This document shows, piece after piece, positions 15,493 to 28,000 of a stretch of 64,000 bases of DNA (position 1 is its first letter; each line of letters begins with the position of its first letter). Source of the stretch: Crossiella cryophila (GTDB lineage: Bacteria > Actinomycetota > Actinomycetes > Mycobacteriales > Pseudonocardiaceae); assembly GCF_014204915.1 (NCBI RefSeq), contig NZ_JACHMH010000001.1:5295501-5359500 (forward strand), written 5' to 3'. Position numbers and translations under genes: made by a program. Under the pieces are notes generated by a model, which saw nothing but the letters and a program-made list of their open reading frames with translations, was not told the origin of the DNA and made no database searches.

Positions 15493-17772
15493 GTGCGCAA
15501 CCGACTGACCGGGGTTGTTTCCCTGGCGGCCGCCTTCACCGTGATCGCCTCCCTGGCGCCAGGGGTGGCGCTGGCCGCCGCCGCGCCCGCGGTGACCGGG
15601 TTCAGCCCGATCGGCGGTGACGCGGGCGCCAGCTTCACCATTTCCGGCAGCGGCTTCGGCACCGACACCGCCGCGGCCAAGGTGAGCATCAACGGCGTCA
15701 CCGCGACCGTGACCGCCGCCGCGGACAACAGCCTGACCGCGCTCGTCCCGGCAGGCACCGGCGCGGGCAAGGTCCAGGTGAGCACCCCGGACGGCTCCGC
15801 CAGCAGCGCGGAGGACTTCGTCATCGCGCCCGAGCGGTACAAGTTCGCCGACATCGCCTACACCAGCGGCATCCTGCCCGACTCCAAGGGCCAGCTGGTG
15901 GACATCAACGCGGCCAAGAAGATCGGCCTGATCCGCTTCAGCGGCACCGCGGGCCAGCGGGTCAGCTTCGGCTTCGACAAGAGCACGCTGAACTCCCGCT
16001 TCGACGTCAAGCCCTACCTGCCCAACGGCAAGCAGCTGCTCGTGGACGGCTTCCGGGTGGAGAAGAACTTCGCCAAGGAGGGCGGCCAGTACCTGCTGCC
16101 GCCGCTGCCGGTGACCGGCACCTACTCGCTGGTGATCGACCCGACCACGGACACCGGCGTCGGCAAGATCAACGTGATCCAGCCCAACATCAAGGACGGC
16201 GGCGTGCTCAGCCCCACCGGGGCCGCCACCAGCATCGCCTTCCACGACCCGTGGTACCAGGTCGCGCTGACCATCAACGCCGAGGCTGGCCAGGTCTACA
16301 GCCTGACCCCGACCGACTGGAACTTCCCGGCCAGCGCCCAGGTTATGGCCACCATCTTCGGCCCGGACGACCGGCAGCTGTTCAGCTCCACCCCGTTCAG
16401 CGCCCGGCCCAGCGCGTTGTCCTTCGAGGCCAAGGTGGCAGGCCGGTACCAGGTGTTCCTGGTCAGTGACAGCCTCACCGTCGGTTCGCAGCCCGGCTCG
16501 CTGGTGATCACGTTGTCGCAGAGCGTGGACGCCGGCCGGGTGGACGTCGGCGGCGCGCCCAAGCAGCTCAACGTGGCCCGGCTCGGCCAGGCGCAGAAGC
16601 TCGTTTTCGCCGGCAAGACCGGGCAGAAGCTGGGCTTCGGCATCACCGATGTCGCCCAGGGCGCGGCCATTCCCTCGCTGAGCGTGGTGGCCCCCAACGG
16701 CAAGAGCTGGCAGCTGACCCCCGGCGCGGACGCCGAGATGCCCGAGGCGCTGCCGGTCGACGGCGACTACACGCTGTGGTTCAACCCGGTGCCCAACACC
16801 GGCACCTACACGCTCTGGGGGTCCGAGGACGTCAACGGCGGCCTGCTGCCGCTCGACGGTGAGCCCGCGGAGATCTCCGTGGACCGCCCCGGCCAGAACG
16901 TGCGCTTCACCATCAACGCCACCGCCGGGCAGAAGGCCGGCCTTGGCATGCTGCACCCGTGGGGCACCGGCCTGATCGCGGTGCTGCGCGACCCGACCGG
17001 CAAGAAGCTCGTCGACATCGGCGCGCGCAACAACGTGGACTTCACCTTCCCCACCACCGGGACCTATGAGTTCCTGGCGGACCTGGGTGCGGTCTCCGGC
17101 GTCGGCACCTTCGTGCTGTCCTCGGACCTCAACAAGGGCGAGTTCAGCGACACGGTGGTGCTGCCGGTGCAGCGGGCCGGTCAGAACGCCCGCGCCACCT
17201 TCCAGGGCACGGCGGGCCAGCGGATCAGCCTCGGCTTCTCCGACACCACGCTGAACGGCCAGTACCGGGTGAAGTTGTTCCAGCCCAACGGAACCGAGAT
17301 CGGCGGCGGCTTCGGCTCGGTCTACGCCGGCCGCGACGACAAGGACATCGTGCTCCCGGTCGCCGGGACCTACGAGATCCAGCTCGACCCGACCGATGAG
17401 AACACCGGCACCGGCGAGATCAAGGTGACCCTGTCCACCGCGGTCAACGGTGGCACGCTCACCGTCGGCGGCGCGGCGGTGCCGCTGGTACTGCCGAGGG
17501 TCGGCCAGGACGGCACCCTGACCTTCGCCGGCACGGCCGGGCAGAAGCTGGCTTTGACCTTCGCGGGCAACAACTTCCAGCCCTCGAAGAACTTCCGGGT
17601 CAGCGTGCTCGGCCCGGACGGCAAGCCGCTGACCGGTCTGGACGGCAAGCTCAAGACCGACACGGCCAATCTCGCGGTGCCCGCGCTGCCCAGTGCCGGC
17701 AACTACACCGTGGTGATTGACGGGGACCGGGCGGCGACCGGCGGGATCACCGTCGGCCTGATCGCCGGCTGA
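15493..17772 (+). CDS. large secreted IPT/TIG plus PPC-like repeat protein
   Basis: 759 residues. GTG 15493 is chosen because GAAGGGA precedes it at good spacing; an ATG at 15469 overlaps the upstream gene. Signal peptide to about residue 34 (PGVALAAAA). An IPT/TIG domain follows (VTGFSPIGGDAGASFTISGS). Then come six beta-sandwich repeats, each with a G-T/E-A-G-Q-K/R strand (GTAGQRVSFGF, AEAGQVYSL, GKTGQKLGFG, ATAGQKAGLG, GTAGQRISLG, GTAGQKLALT) and a closing G.Y.l..dP element, as in pre-peptidase C-terminal domains. No enzyme domain or anchor is visible, so it is probably a shed or wall-associated adhesin or scaffold. Terminated by the 17774 hairpin. Confidence 0.75.
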   Translation: MRNRLTGVVSLAAAFTVIASLAPGVALAAAAPAVTGFSPIGGDAGASFTISGSGFGTDTAAAKVSINGVTATVTAAADNSLTALVPAGTGAGKVQVSTPDGSASSAEDFVIAPERYKFADIAYTSGILPDSKGQLVDINAAKKIGLIRFSGTAGQRVSFGFDKSTLNSRFDVKPYLPNGKQLLVDGFRVEKNFAKEGGQYLLPPLPVTGTYSLVIDPTTDTGVGKINVIQPNIKDGGVLSPTGAATSIAFHDPWYQVALTINAEAGQVYSLTPTDWNFPASAQVMATIFGPDDRQLFSSTPFSARPSALSFEAKVAGRYQVFLVSDSLTVGSQPGSLVITLSQSVDAGRVDVGGAPKQLNVARLGQAQKLVFAGKTGQKLGFGITDVAQGAAIPSLSVVAPNGKSWQLTPGADAEMPEALPVDGDYTLWFNPVPNTGTYTLWGSEDVNGGLLPLDGEPAEISVDRPGQNVRFTINATAGQKAGLGMLHPWGTGLIAVLRDPTGKKLVDIGARNNVDFTFPTTGTYEFLADLGAVSGVGTFVLSSDLNKGEFSDTVVLPVQRAGQNARATFQGTAGQRISLGFSDTTLNGQYRVKLFQPNGTEIGGGFGSVYAGRDDKDIVLPVAGTYEIQLDPTDENTGTGEIKVTLSTAVNGGTLTVGGAAVPLVLPRVGQDGTLTFAGTAGQKLALTFAGNNFQPSKNFRVSVLGPDGKPLTGLDGKLKTDTANLAVPALPSAGNYTVVIDGDRAATGGITVGLIAG

Positions 17773-17773
17773 G

Positions 17774-17817
17774 GTGGTGGGGGCGGCGCCGCCCGGTATC
17801 GGCGCCGTCCCCACCAC
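17774..17817. terminator. bidirectional hairpin terminator
   Basis: GTGGTGGGGGCGGCGCC (17774-17790) pairs with GGCGCCGTCCCCACCAC (17801-17817), 17 bp with one mismatch. It sits between convergent genes. Confidence 0.8.
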
Positions 17818-17833
17818 TGCCTGCTGGCCAGGG

Positions 17834-18943
17834 TCAGGACAGGTTCGCGCCGAGGAAGTCCACCATGATCCCCGCGACCTGCTCGGTGGACCACGGCGAA
17901 CGCGCGTTCGGATCGCCAAGGAAGGCCAGGTCGCCGTGGCCCGCGTCGCGGATCACGTACCGGGTGCTGTTCACGCCCGCGGCGACCAGGGCGTTGTGCA
18001 GCAACAGGGTTTGGCTGGGGGAGATGACGAGGTCGTTGTCGCCGTGCAGGATCAGCGTGGGCGGGTCGCCCGCGCCGGCGTGGGTGACCGGGTTGGCGGC
18101 GGTGACCTCGGCGGGGCTGGCGGCCAGGGATTTGCCGGTGGGGCCGGTGATGTAGGTGGAGATGGGGCTGATGGCGCTGGCGAAGCCCGCTTCGGCGGCG
18201 GGGCCGTAGTCGGACATCAGCTTGCTCAGGTCGGAGGCGCCGAACTTGTTGATGACGGCCTGCACCCGGCTGCTCTGGTCGAGGTGCTCGCCCCGGTCCA
18301 GGTCCGTGCAGTCGCCGGTGACGCCGGTCATCGCGGCCATGTAACCCCCGGCCGACTCGCCCCAGACAGCCACCCTGGCCGGGTCGATGCCGTAGGTGGT
18401 GGCGTTGGCGCGCAGGTAGCGGATCGCGGCGCGGATGTCGGCCAGGCCGTCGGTGTAGACCGCGCCGCTGGGCTGGACCCGGTAGTCGATGCTCGCCACC
18501 ACGTAACCGGCCTCGGCGACGAAGGTGCGCAGGTTCAGGGTCTGTTTGCGGTCGGCGGAGACGAAGCCGCCGCCGGGGAGGTAGACCACGAGGGGCTTCA
18601 GGCCCGCGGCCGCGGGGCGCTGGATGTCCAGGCGCAGTGGTTGTTCCGGGGCTGGGGTCGCGTACACGAGGTCGTTGGTGGTCTGTAGCGGTGTCCGTCC
18701 ACAGTGGATCTGGGGTTCGGTGCCGGGGCTGATCACCTTGCTGGTGCTGGTGTCCACGGGCACCGTCACCTTGTCCGGCTGGGGCATCGCCGGACCGGGG
18801 CGGGCCCGGTTCGGGGGCTGGGGACTCGCCGGGCAGGCCGTTGACGCGGCCGTGTCCTGCGGCGTCGTGGCCGCCGGGGCGCACCCGCCCAGTACCAACG
18901 CGGACGCGCAGACCAGCGCCGCAGCACACCTGATCGTGCTCAT
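17834..18943 (-). CDS. lipoprotein esterase/lipase of the alpha/beta-hydrolase (HSL-like) family
   Basis: 369 residues from ATG 18943. Lipobox LVLGGC in the signal peptide anchors it outside the membrane. An Ala/Pro-rich linker leads into the catalytic domain: YLPGGGFVSADRK (GGG oxyanion motif), AVWGESAGGYMAA (nucleophile Ser), ILHGDNDLVISPSQT (Asp) and DAGHGDLAF (His). This fits the BD-FAE/hormone-sensitive-lipase-like esterases acting on acetyl, feruloyl or carbamate esters. Divergent from the TetR gene, with a perfect palindrome between them, so TetR control is likely. Confidence 0.85.
   Translation of the reverse strand: MSTIRCAAALVCASALVLGGCAPAATTPQDTAASTACPASPQPPNRARPGPAMPQPDKVTVPVDTSTSKVISPGTEPQIHCGRTPLQTTNDLVYATPAPEQPLRLDIQRPAAAGLKPLVVYLPGGGFVSADRKQTLNLRTFVAEAGYVVASIDYRVQPSGAVYTDGLADIRAAIRYLRANATTYGIDPARVAVWGESAGGYMAAMTGVTGDCTDLDRGEHLDQSSRVQAVINKFGASDLSKLMSDYGPAAEAGFASAISPISTYITGPTGKSLAASPAEVTAANPVTHAGAGDPPTLILHGDNDLVISPSQTLLLHNALVAAGVNSTRYVIRDAGHGDLAFLGDPNARSPWSTEQVAGIMVDFLGANLS
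18698..18708. repeat. 11-bp palindrome TCCACAGTGGA, copy 2
   Basis: Inside the esterase coding sequence; exact copy of the motif at 9996. Confidence 0.8.
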
Positions 18944-18978
18944 CGCACACCTCGTTTCCTCGACTGCTCCCATCGTAG

Positions 18979-18994
18979 CGGAATAGCTATTCCG
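18979..18994. promoter_or_regulatory. TetR-type operator, perfect 16-bp palindrome
   Basis: CGGAATAGCTATTCCG equals its own reverse complement. It lies between the divergent esterase (start 18943) and TetR (start 19059) starts, the usual place for an autoregulatory TetR operator. Confidence 0.75.
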
Positions 18995-19058
18995 GTTGCC
19001 GCTGTCGAGACCGGCGTCACGCCAGCCGGGCGCCGTCGACGCGGGTAGCCTCCAGCGC

Positions 19059-22148
<3,090 letters not shown>

Positions 22149-22233
22149 GGGTCGAGAATGGCTCAGCGCGGCCGGATCAGCCAGGTACCGCCAGGGCCTG
22201 TCAGGGGGCGGGGCGGCCGGGCACGGTGGAGGC

Positions 22234-22986
22234 ATGACCCAGAACGGACTGCTGGCCGGGAAGATCGCGCTCGTCACCGGGGCCAGCCGGGGGATCGGGG
22301 CCGCGGCGGCCCGCCTGTTCACCCAGGAGGGCGCGACCGTGGTGCTGGCCGCCCGCACCGAGAGCGCGCTGCGGGAGGTGGCCGCGGACCTGCCCGGCGC
22401 CTCCTACGTGGTCGCCGATCTCGGGGAGCCCGCCGAGGCGCGGCGGGTGGTGGAGGTGGTGCTGGAGCGGCACGGCCGGCTCGACGTCGCGTTCAACAAC
22501 GCCGGGGTCGGGGTGCCGCCGCATCCGGTGGCGGAGTTCCCCGAGGAGGATTTCGACCTGGTGCTGCGGGTCAACCTCAAGGGCGTGTTCTACGCGGTGT
22601 CGGCGCAGGTGAAAGCCATGCTCGCCGGTGGAGGCGGCGCGATCGTCAACAACAGCAGCGTGGGCAGCCTGCGCGCGAACCCGGCGCTGCCCGCGTACGG
22701 GGCGGCCAAACGCGCGGTCAACAGCCTCACCGAATCGGCGGCGGTGACCTATGCGTCGGCCGGGATCCGGATCAACGCGATCGCCCCCGGGCTGACCCGC
22801 ACCGAGATGGCCGAGCAGTGGCAGGCACTCGAACCCGGCGTGCTGGACCGGATCATCGCGGCCACACCACTGGGGCGGGCGGCCGAACCGGCGGAGATCG
22901 CCGAATCGGCCGCCTGGCTGCTCAGCGACCGGGCCTCGTACGTGACCGGCGTGGTGCTGCCGGTCGCAGGGGGCGCCGCGGTCTGA
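22234..22986 (+). CDS. short-chain dehydrogenase/reductase
   Basis: 250 residues, GGAGG before ATG 22234. Classical SDR: TGASRGIGAAAARLF cofactor loop, NNAGVG, catalytic Ser in NNSSVG and Y..AK in YGAAKRAVNSL, PGLTRTEM after the active site, and C-terminal YVTGVVLPVAGGAAV. The acidic residue expected for NAD is replaced by AARTES, which suggests NADP(H). Substrate unknown; probably controlled by the divergent XRE protein. The palindrome array starts just beyond its stop. Confidence 0.9.
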   Translation: MTQNGLLAGKIALVTGASRGIGAAAARLFTQEGATVVLAARTESALREVAADLPGASYVVADLGEPAEARRVVEVVLERHGRLDVAFNNAGVGVPPHPVAEFPEEDFDLVLRVNLKGVFYAVSAQVKAMLAGGGGAIVNNSSVGSLRANPALPAYGAAKRAVNSLTESAAVTYASAGIRINAIAPGLTRTEMAEQWQALEPGVLDRIIAATPLGRAAEPAEIAESAAWLLSDRASYVTGVVLPVAGGAAV

Positions 22987-22988
22987 CT

Positions 22989-23140
22989 TCCCACCGAACG
23001 GTCGGTAGGCGATGGCGCCGCGACCGTCGCCACCTACCGAATGGTTGGTAGGCAGTCGTGCGGCGATCCTCTCCGCCCACCGAACGGTCGGTAGTCGGCC
23101 GCGTGGCGGTCCGGTCTGCCTACCGACCGTTCGGTTGGCG
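22989..23140. repeat. four palindromes at exact 43-bp spacing
   Basis: Cores at 22993-23006 (ACCGAACGGTCGGT), 23036-23049 (ACCGAATGGTTGGT), 23079-23092 (ACCGAACGGTCGGT) and 23122-23135 (ACCGACCGTTCGGT, the reverse complement of the first). Conserved flanks are CC(C/T) on the left and AG(G/T)C on the right. Each start is exactly 43 bases from the last; the ~22-base stretches between them are unrelated. The array fills the SDR/MFS intergenic space, and its last copy encodes part of the MFS C-terminal tail. The core resembles TetR-family operators. Confidence 0.9.
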
Positions 23141-24439
23141 CCGGTGAACATCGCCCGTATGTGTGGGACCAGGAGCAGGTCGCCGTCGAAGCCGAAGCCG
23201 AGCAGGTTGCCGCGCACCTGGTCGCAGTTCGGGGGTCAGGGTGGCGTAGATCGCGAGCAGTACCAGCACCACCTCGTAGACCAGCAGGGTGCCCGGCACA
23301 CCGAACGCCTCCAGCAGCAGGCCGGTCAGCGCGTAGCCCAGCGGCAAGGTGGTCTTGGAGATGAAGGTCAGGAAGCCCTCCACCTTGCCCAGGTGCTCAT
23401 TGGGCACGATGCCCATCAGGTACTTCATCTGGATCACGTTGAGCACCGCGATCTGCAGGCAGATCACGCCCCACACCAGTGCGGTGCCCCAGCCGGGCAG
23501 GTCCAGCAGCAGCAACGGGAACAGCGCCGCGGTGATCCAGTGCTTGCCGATCACGGTGGGCAGCAGGCCGAGCTTGTCCTCCAGCTTCGGCGCGAGCAGC
23601 GAGCCGACGATGCCGGCCACCGCGGCGAAGGTGAACACGGTGCCGATCTCGATGCCGGCGGCGCCGTTGTTCTTGACCAGCACGATCAGCAGCAGGCCGA
23701 TGCCGGCGAAGAGGAAGTCGCCGATGGAGGTGAGGATGGTCAGGCTGCGCAGCAGCGGCAGGCTCATCGCGATCTTGCCGCCGCCGGTCAGCTCCGCCCG
23801 CCACGCCATGGGTTCGTCCGAGCGCCGGCGGTCCGGGCCGAGCTTGGCCCGGATGCCCAGGATGCACAGTGCGATGGCCAGGAACGAGATCGCGTCGATC
23901 ATGAACGGCGAACTCGGGCCGGTGACCTCGAACATCAGCCCGGCCAGTGGCGGGGCGATGATCGTGGCGATGCCCCAGATCATCTCGCTCTGTCCGGCGG
24001 CCGCACCGAGTTTGTGCTGGCCGACGATCCGGGGCAGCGCGGCGGTGTTGGCGATCCGGTACACGGTGGCGGCGGCGCTGTTGACCACGGCCACCACGTA
24101 GAGCTGCGGCAGGGTCAGGCTGTCCAGCAGGTAGGCGATCGGGATCGAGGTGATCGAGACCATGCTCAGCACCGAGGAGCCGATCATGAGCCCGCGCCGG
24201 GAGATCCGGTCCACCAGCGCGCCCGCGGGCAGCGCCAGCAGCAGTGGCGGAATGGCCTCCACACTGCCCACCAGCCCCGCGTGCAGGGGTGAGCTGGTCA
24301 TCAGCAGCACCAGCAGCGGCAACGCGATCGCGGTGACCTCGTCACCGATCGCGCTGAGCACCGTGCCACCCCACCACAGCCGGAAGTCCCGGTTGTCCCT
24401 GAGCCGGGTCGGTCGCGCCGCGTTGGTTTCGACAGGCAC
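23120..24439 (-). CDS. MFS exporter (MFS_3/EntS-like)
   Basis: 439 residues, about 12 hydrophobic helices. Start: GTG 24439 behind AGGGACGAAG; upstream frame to 24544 is non-family. The N-terminus RDNRDFRLWWGGTVLSAIGD is typical of the MFS_3 subfamily (enterobactin, macrolide and peptide exporters), with loop motif GALVDRISRRGLM. The last ~30 residues (LRPGARQPARLRLRRRPAPG onward) are Arg/Pro-rich and lie over the palindrome array, so the C-terminus was probably extended by insertion of the array. Divergent from the small secreted peptide gene. Confidence 0.85.
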   Translation of the reverse strand: MPVETNAARPTRLRDNRDFRLWWGGTVLSAIGDEVTAIALPLLVLLMTSSPLHAGLVGSVEAIPPLLLALPAGALVDRISRRGLMIGSSVLSMVSITSIPIAYLLDSLTLPQLYVVAVVNSAAATVYRIANTAALPRIVGQHKLGAAAGQSEMIWGIATIIAPPLAGLMFEVTGPSSPFMIDAISFLAIALCILGIRAKLGPDRRRSDEPMAWRAELTGGGKIAMSLPLLRSLTILTSIGDFLFAGIGLLLIVLVKNNGAAGIEIGTVFTFAAVAGIVGSLLAPKLEDKLGLLPTVIGKHWITAALFPLLLLDLPGWGTALVWGVICLQIAVLNVIQMKYLMGIVPNEHLGKVEGFLTFISKTTLPLGYALTGLLLEAFGVPGTLLVYEVVLVLLAIYATLTPELRPGARQPARLRLRRRPAPGPTHTGDVHRRQPNGR

Positions 24440-24685
24440 CTTCGTCCCTTCCCATCCGGTCGGCACACCAAAACAGGTTTCGGGCACCACCAGCACCTTG
24501 TTTTTGATTGGCAGGTGCTCGCCCAGCACGCTGAGGGTGGCCAAGCCGGTCCTGGCCGACCCGACTTCCGTTTGGTCGGTTCGGCGTATTCCTCGACCGG
24601 CATCGGCTCGGCTAGCGTCAGCGCTGGTGCGGGCCGGTTGGCCGCACCTGTCCGGGGGGCGGCTTCGCTGATGGGGAGAAAAGCT

Positions 24686-24862
24686 GTGAACGTCAATTCA
24701 CGCTGGTCCGGTATGGCCGGGAAACTCGCTGCCGCGCTGGGCGTGGCCGTGGTCGGTGGCGTGCTCGCCGCCGGACCGGCCGCCGCCACCGACAGCACGC
24801 TCGCGGGGGCCGGGGACAAGAAGGTCGAGGTCATCAAGGCCGTGACGGCCCCGGGCGAGTAA
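24686..24862 (+). CDS. small secreted peptide precursor (58 aa)
   Basis: GTG 24686 sits behind GGGGAGAA; ATG 24671 would consume that RBS. Precursor: NVNSRWSGMAGKLAAALGVA, then VVGGVLAAGPAAATDST, a complete signal peptide with an A-x-A cleavage site. This leaves a mature peptide of only about 24 residues (DSTLAGAGDKKVEVIKAVTA, then PGE). No Cys. It has its own perfect 15-bp terminator, so it is an independent transcription unit and unlikely to be a chance frame. Function unknown; extracellular signal or wall peptide are possibilities. Confidence 0.6.
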   Translation: MNVNSRWSGMAGKLAAALGVAVVGGVLAAGPAAATDSTLAGAGDKKVEVIKAVTAPGE

Positions 24863-24879
24863 ACCCGAACGAACCTTCC

Positions 24880-24913
24880 GGAACGGCCCGTCCACGCCTG
24901 GACGGGCCGTTCC
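24880..24913 (+). terminator. hairpin terminator of the small peptide gene
   Basis: GGAACGGCCCGTCCA (24880-24894), CGCC loop, TGGACGGGCCGTTCC (24899-24913): 15 bp, no mismatch. Confidence 0.85.
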
Positions 24914-25075
24914 GCGTTTGGTGCGTTCACGCTGGGTACCCGGTCACCCGGCACCGATTGAGTGACCCCCTTACCCCCTTTCTCGCCGCGCCAAACCTCT
25001 CGGCCCGCCCCTAGCGTCGATCGCGGGTGGTGAATTCCGCCGACCAGGCGGAGCGGGGACGAAGGGCGAGATCTC

Positions 25076-28000
25076 GTGTTCAGACGCAATCAGCGGGCGG
25101 CGCTTGGCGCGCTCGCACTCGTGGCCGTGCTCCTTGGCTGGTGCACCACTGCCGGTGACCCGGCCGCGGTGGCCAGCCCGGCGGGGGAGCAGCTGCTCAT
25201 CGGCGAGGCGCAACAGCCGCCGCCGGTCCAGGTCGACGGGGCCGCGGCGCCGGTCCCGCTGGTGGTCGGGCAGAAGGTGGAACTCGCCGCGACCAAGGTC
25301 CGCCCCGACGGCAGCCGGACCGACATCAGCGCCCTCGCGCAGTGGTCCACCGGCGACCAGGCGGTCGCGACCGTGGACAAGGGCATCGTCACCGGCGCAG
25401 GGCCGGGCACCACCGCCATCACCGCCACCTACCAGGGGGTCAAGGGCTCGCGGTCGGTCAAGGTGACCAAGCCCGCCGACGGCGACCGGATGGCCAAGGC
25501 GCTGGCCACCGGCGCGCCCAAGCTGGTCACCCAGCAGGAACTGCTCGCCTACCTGCCCAAGGCCCTCGGCAAGCGGGTCTCGCTGGCGCACCAGATCATC
25601 CCGGACGGCGCGGTGATCACCTTCACCCCCGGCACCAACGCGGGGCAGATCCGGCAGCTCTCGCCGCACCTGCACCCGCTGCTGACCGGCACGCACAGCG
25701 ACGGCGAGCAGTTCCCCAACCGGGTGCTCGCCGCGGTCGGCACCTCCTCACTCAGCGAGACCAGGCTGGCCTACTTCGCGGGCAACCCGTTCGTGAACAC
25801 CTCGCTGAGCGGGCCGAACGTCCCGATGGACGAGGCAGGGATGGTCCCGCTCGTGCAGAGCACCACCGCCTGGCTGCTGGGCAAACCGGGCACCGCGGCG
25901 GCCGAACTCAGCGGCAAGATCGTCATCGCCAACACCGCCTCCTCCCGCGAGAAGCCGATGAAGGAGTTCCTGGCCAAGAACTTCCCCAAGCTGATCGTCA
26001 ACGGCGGCAACTCCGCCTACGGCGCCTGCGATTTCAAGCCCGGCACCGCGAACCCGTGCCTGACCGGCGCGGCCGCGTTGTTCGTCGGTGACGCCAGGAG
26101 TGACGACGACCCGGTGCTGCGCGCCCAGATCGAGGGGGCCTACAGCTCCGGGATCCCGTTGCTGGCCTTCGGTGAGACGAGCCGGGCCGCGTCCACCACC
26201 AACATGCTGATGCGCGACCTCGGCAGCCCGGACACCGGCACCAACTACTTCCAGCGCAACCTGGTCCGGCAGTCACCCAAGTCCGCGCAGGCCCCGGCCA
26301 AGGTGCTGGACGACCAGTTCGCCAAGGACGCCACCGAGATCGCCCGGCGGCTCAACGGAAATCCGCTGGCACTGACCGACTACAGCAAGTGCGTCGTCGA
26401 CTATGCCCTGCACGGAAGCTACCTGACGTCCTGTGTGAACGATCCGACCCCGGGAGCCGCGGCGTACATGGGCGCGATCACCCGGATGAAGGCGGCCGTG
26501 GCCGCGCTGAACGAGGCGGCGGACAACGTCTTCGCGCCGCCGAAGGTCAACGACCAGAACGAGACCATGCGGGTGCTGACCCTGCTGGCGGACAAGCAGC
26601 GCACCGGCGCCTACGGCTCCCAGCCGGGTGACAACGTGCAGCCGATCGAATACCCCATCGACCAGAAGGACACCAAGCGGATCACGCAGGCGCTCTTCGC
26701 CGACTGGTTCACGCACACCGCCTGGCCGGGCAACTCCAAGGCCTACGACCTGGGCACCGCCTGGTGCATCAGCCCAACCCAGGTGGCCGACGGCACCTGT
26801 CCGACCGTGCACTTCAACCAGCAGGGCGACAAGTCGGTGACGCTGACCTCGACCGACCTCGACGAGTGGAGCGCCACCGGCCACGACCTCATCACCGGCA
26901 GGCCGGGCACGGTCACCCTGACCAACGACCCGAACATCCCGGTGTACGTGCGCACCTTCCCGAACCGGGTGAACACCCGCACCGGGGAGGTCGAGAAGGG
27001 CGTGTCCAAGTACACCCGGCCGCAGTTCCTGGCCACCGACTGGGTGCGGCTGACCCCGAAGAAGCCGGTGACGATCAGTTCGCCCTACGGCGGACCGCTG
27101 TACATCCGGATGGACGGCACCGGCAAGAAGCCCGGGATCGGGGTGAACCTCACCTTCAACGGGATGAGCGAGCACCCGGCGGTCATGGACATGAACGACC
27201 TGGCCCAGCTGGACCGTTTCACCCAGGAGATCGCCACCACCAAGGCCTACTACACCGACCTGGTGGGCGACGGCTTCCAGCTGCACATGCCGGTGTCCCG
27301 GATCCGCAAGACGCTGGCGGCCGAAGGGCTCACCCAGCACGGCCTGACCACGTTCTACACCGGACCGAGCGGGGTGCGGAAATTCCTGCTGGAGATCCGC
27401 GACTCCTGGTACAACCAGGAAATGCGCCTGGCCGGGCTGAAGGTCATGGGCGCCAAGCTGGAAGAAACCGTGCCGAAGTCGGTGCAGGCGATCTGCGGCA
27501 GCTACAAGTTGCCGTGCCTGGACCCGGAACTCAACTCCCGCAAGGGAATCCAGCACGTCAACTTCGACCTGTACACGATGTGCGGTGACCTGTGCTCGGG
27601 GAACCCGATCGACATGGGCGGCGACGGCGCCGTGTTCCCGGTCAGCTCGGGGCTGAGCCACGAACTCGGCCACAACCTGCAACGCCAGCAGCTCAACATC
27701 CACTGGGCCGACACCGGAGCGGGCAGCGACCCCGGCAAGACCGACACCTGGACCAGCTACGTCAACCGCTCCGGCGAGACCTCCAACGACCTCTTCACCC
27801 ACTTCGTGCTGTGGAACTTCGCCCGCAAGGTCCGGCCCGCCCGCAGTGACGGCAAGGTGGACGACCCGCTGACCTGGTACTCCGAGGATGGCTTCGTCAC
27901 CCTGTTCGCCAGTCACCGCTCGGCGATGGGCAACGTGATGAAGGACGGCAAACGAGTCGTCTACGGACCCGACTGCAAGGTCCGGCAGTCCTACCCGGCC

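Noticed and set aside
15463-17919. 818-residue minus-strand frame
   Set aside because: Fully antisense to the secreted repeat protein; low-complexity Val/Gly/Glu pattern, no family motifs.
22989-23140. CRISPR array (conserved repeats with differing spacers)
   Set aside because: Repeats are only ~20 bp and perfectly palindromic, spacers ~22 bp, four copies, one inverted, last one inside a coding region, no cas genes.
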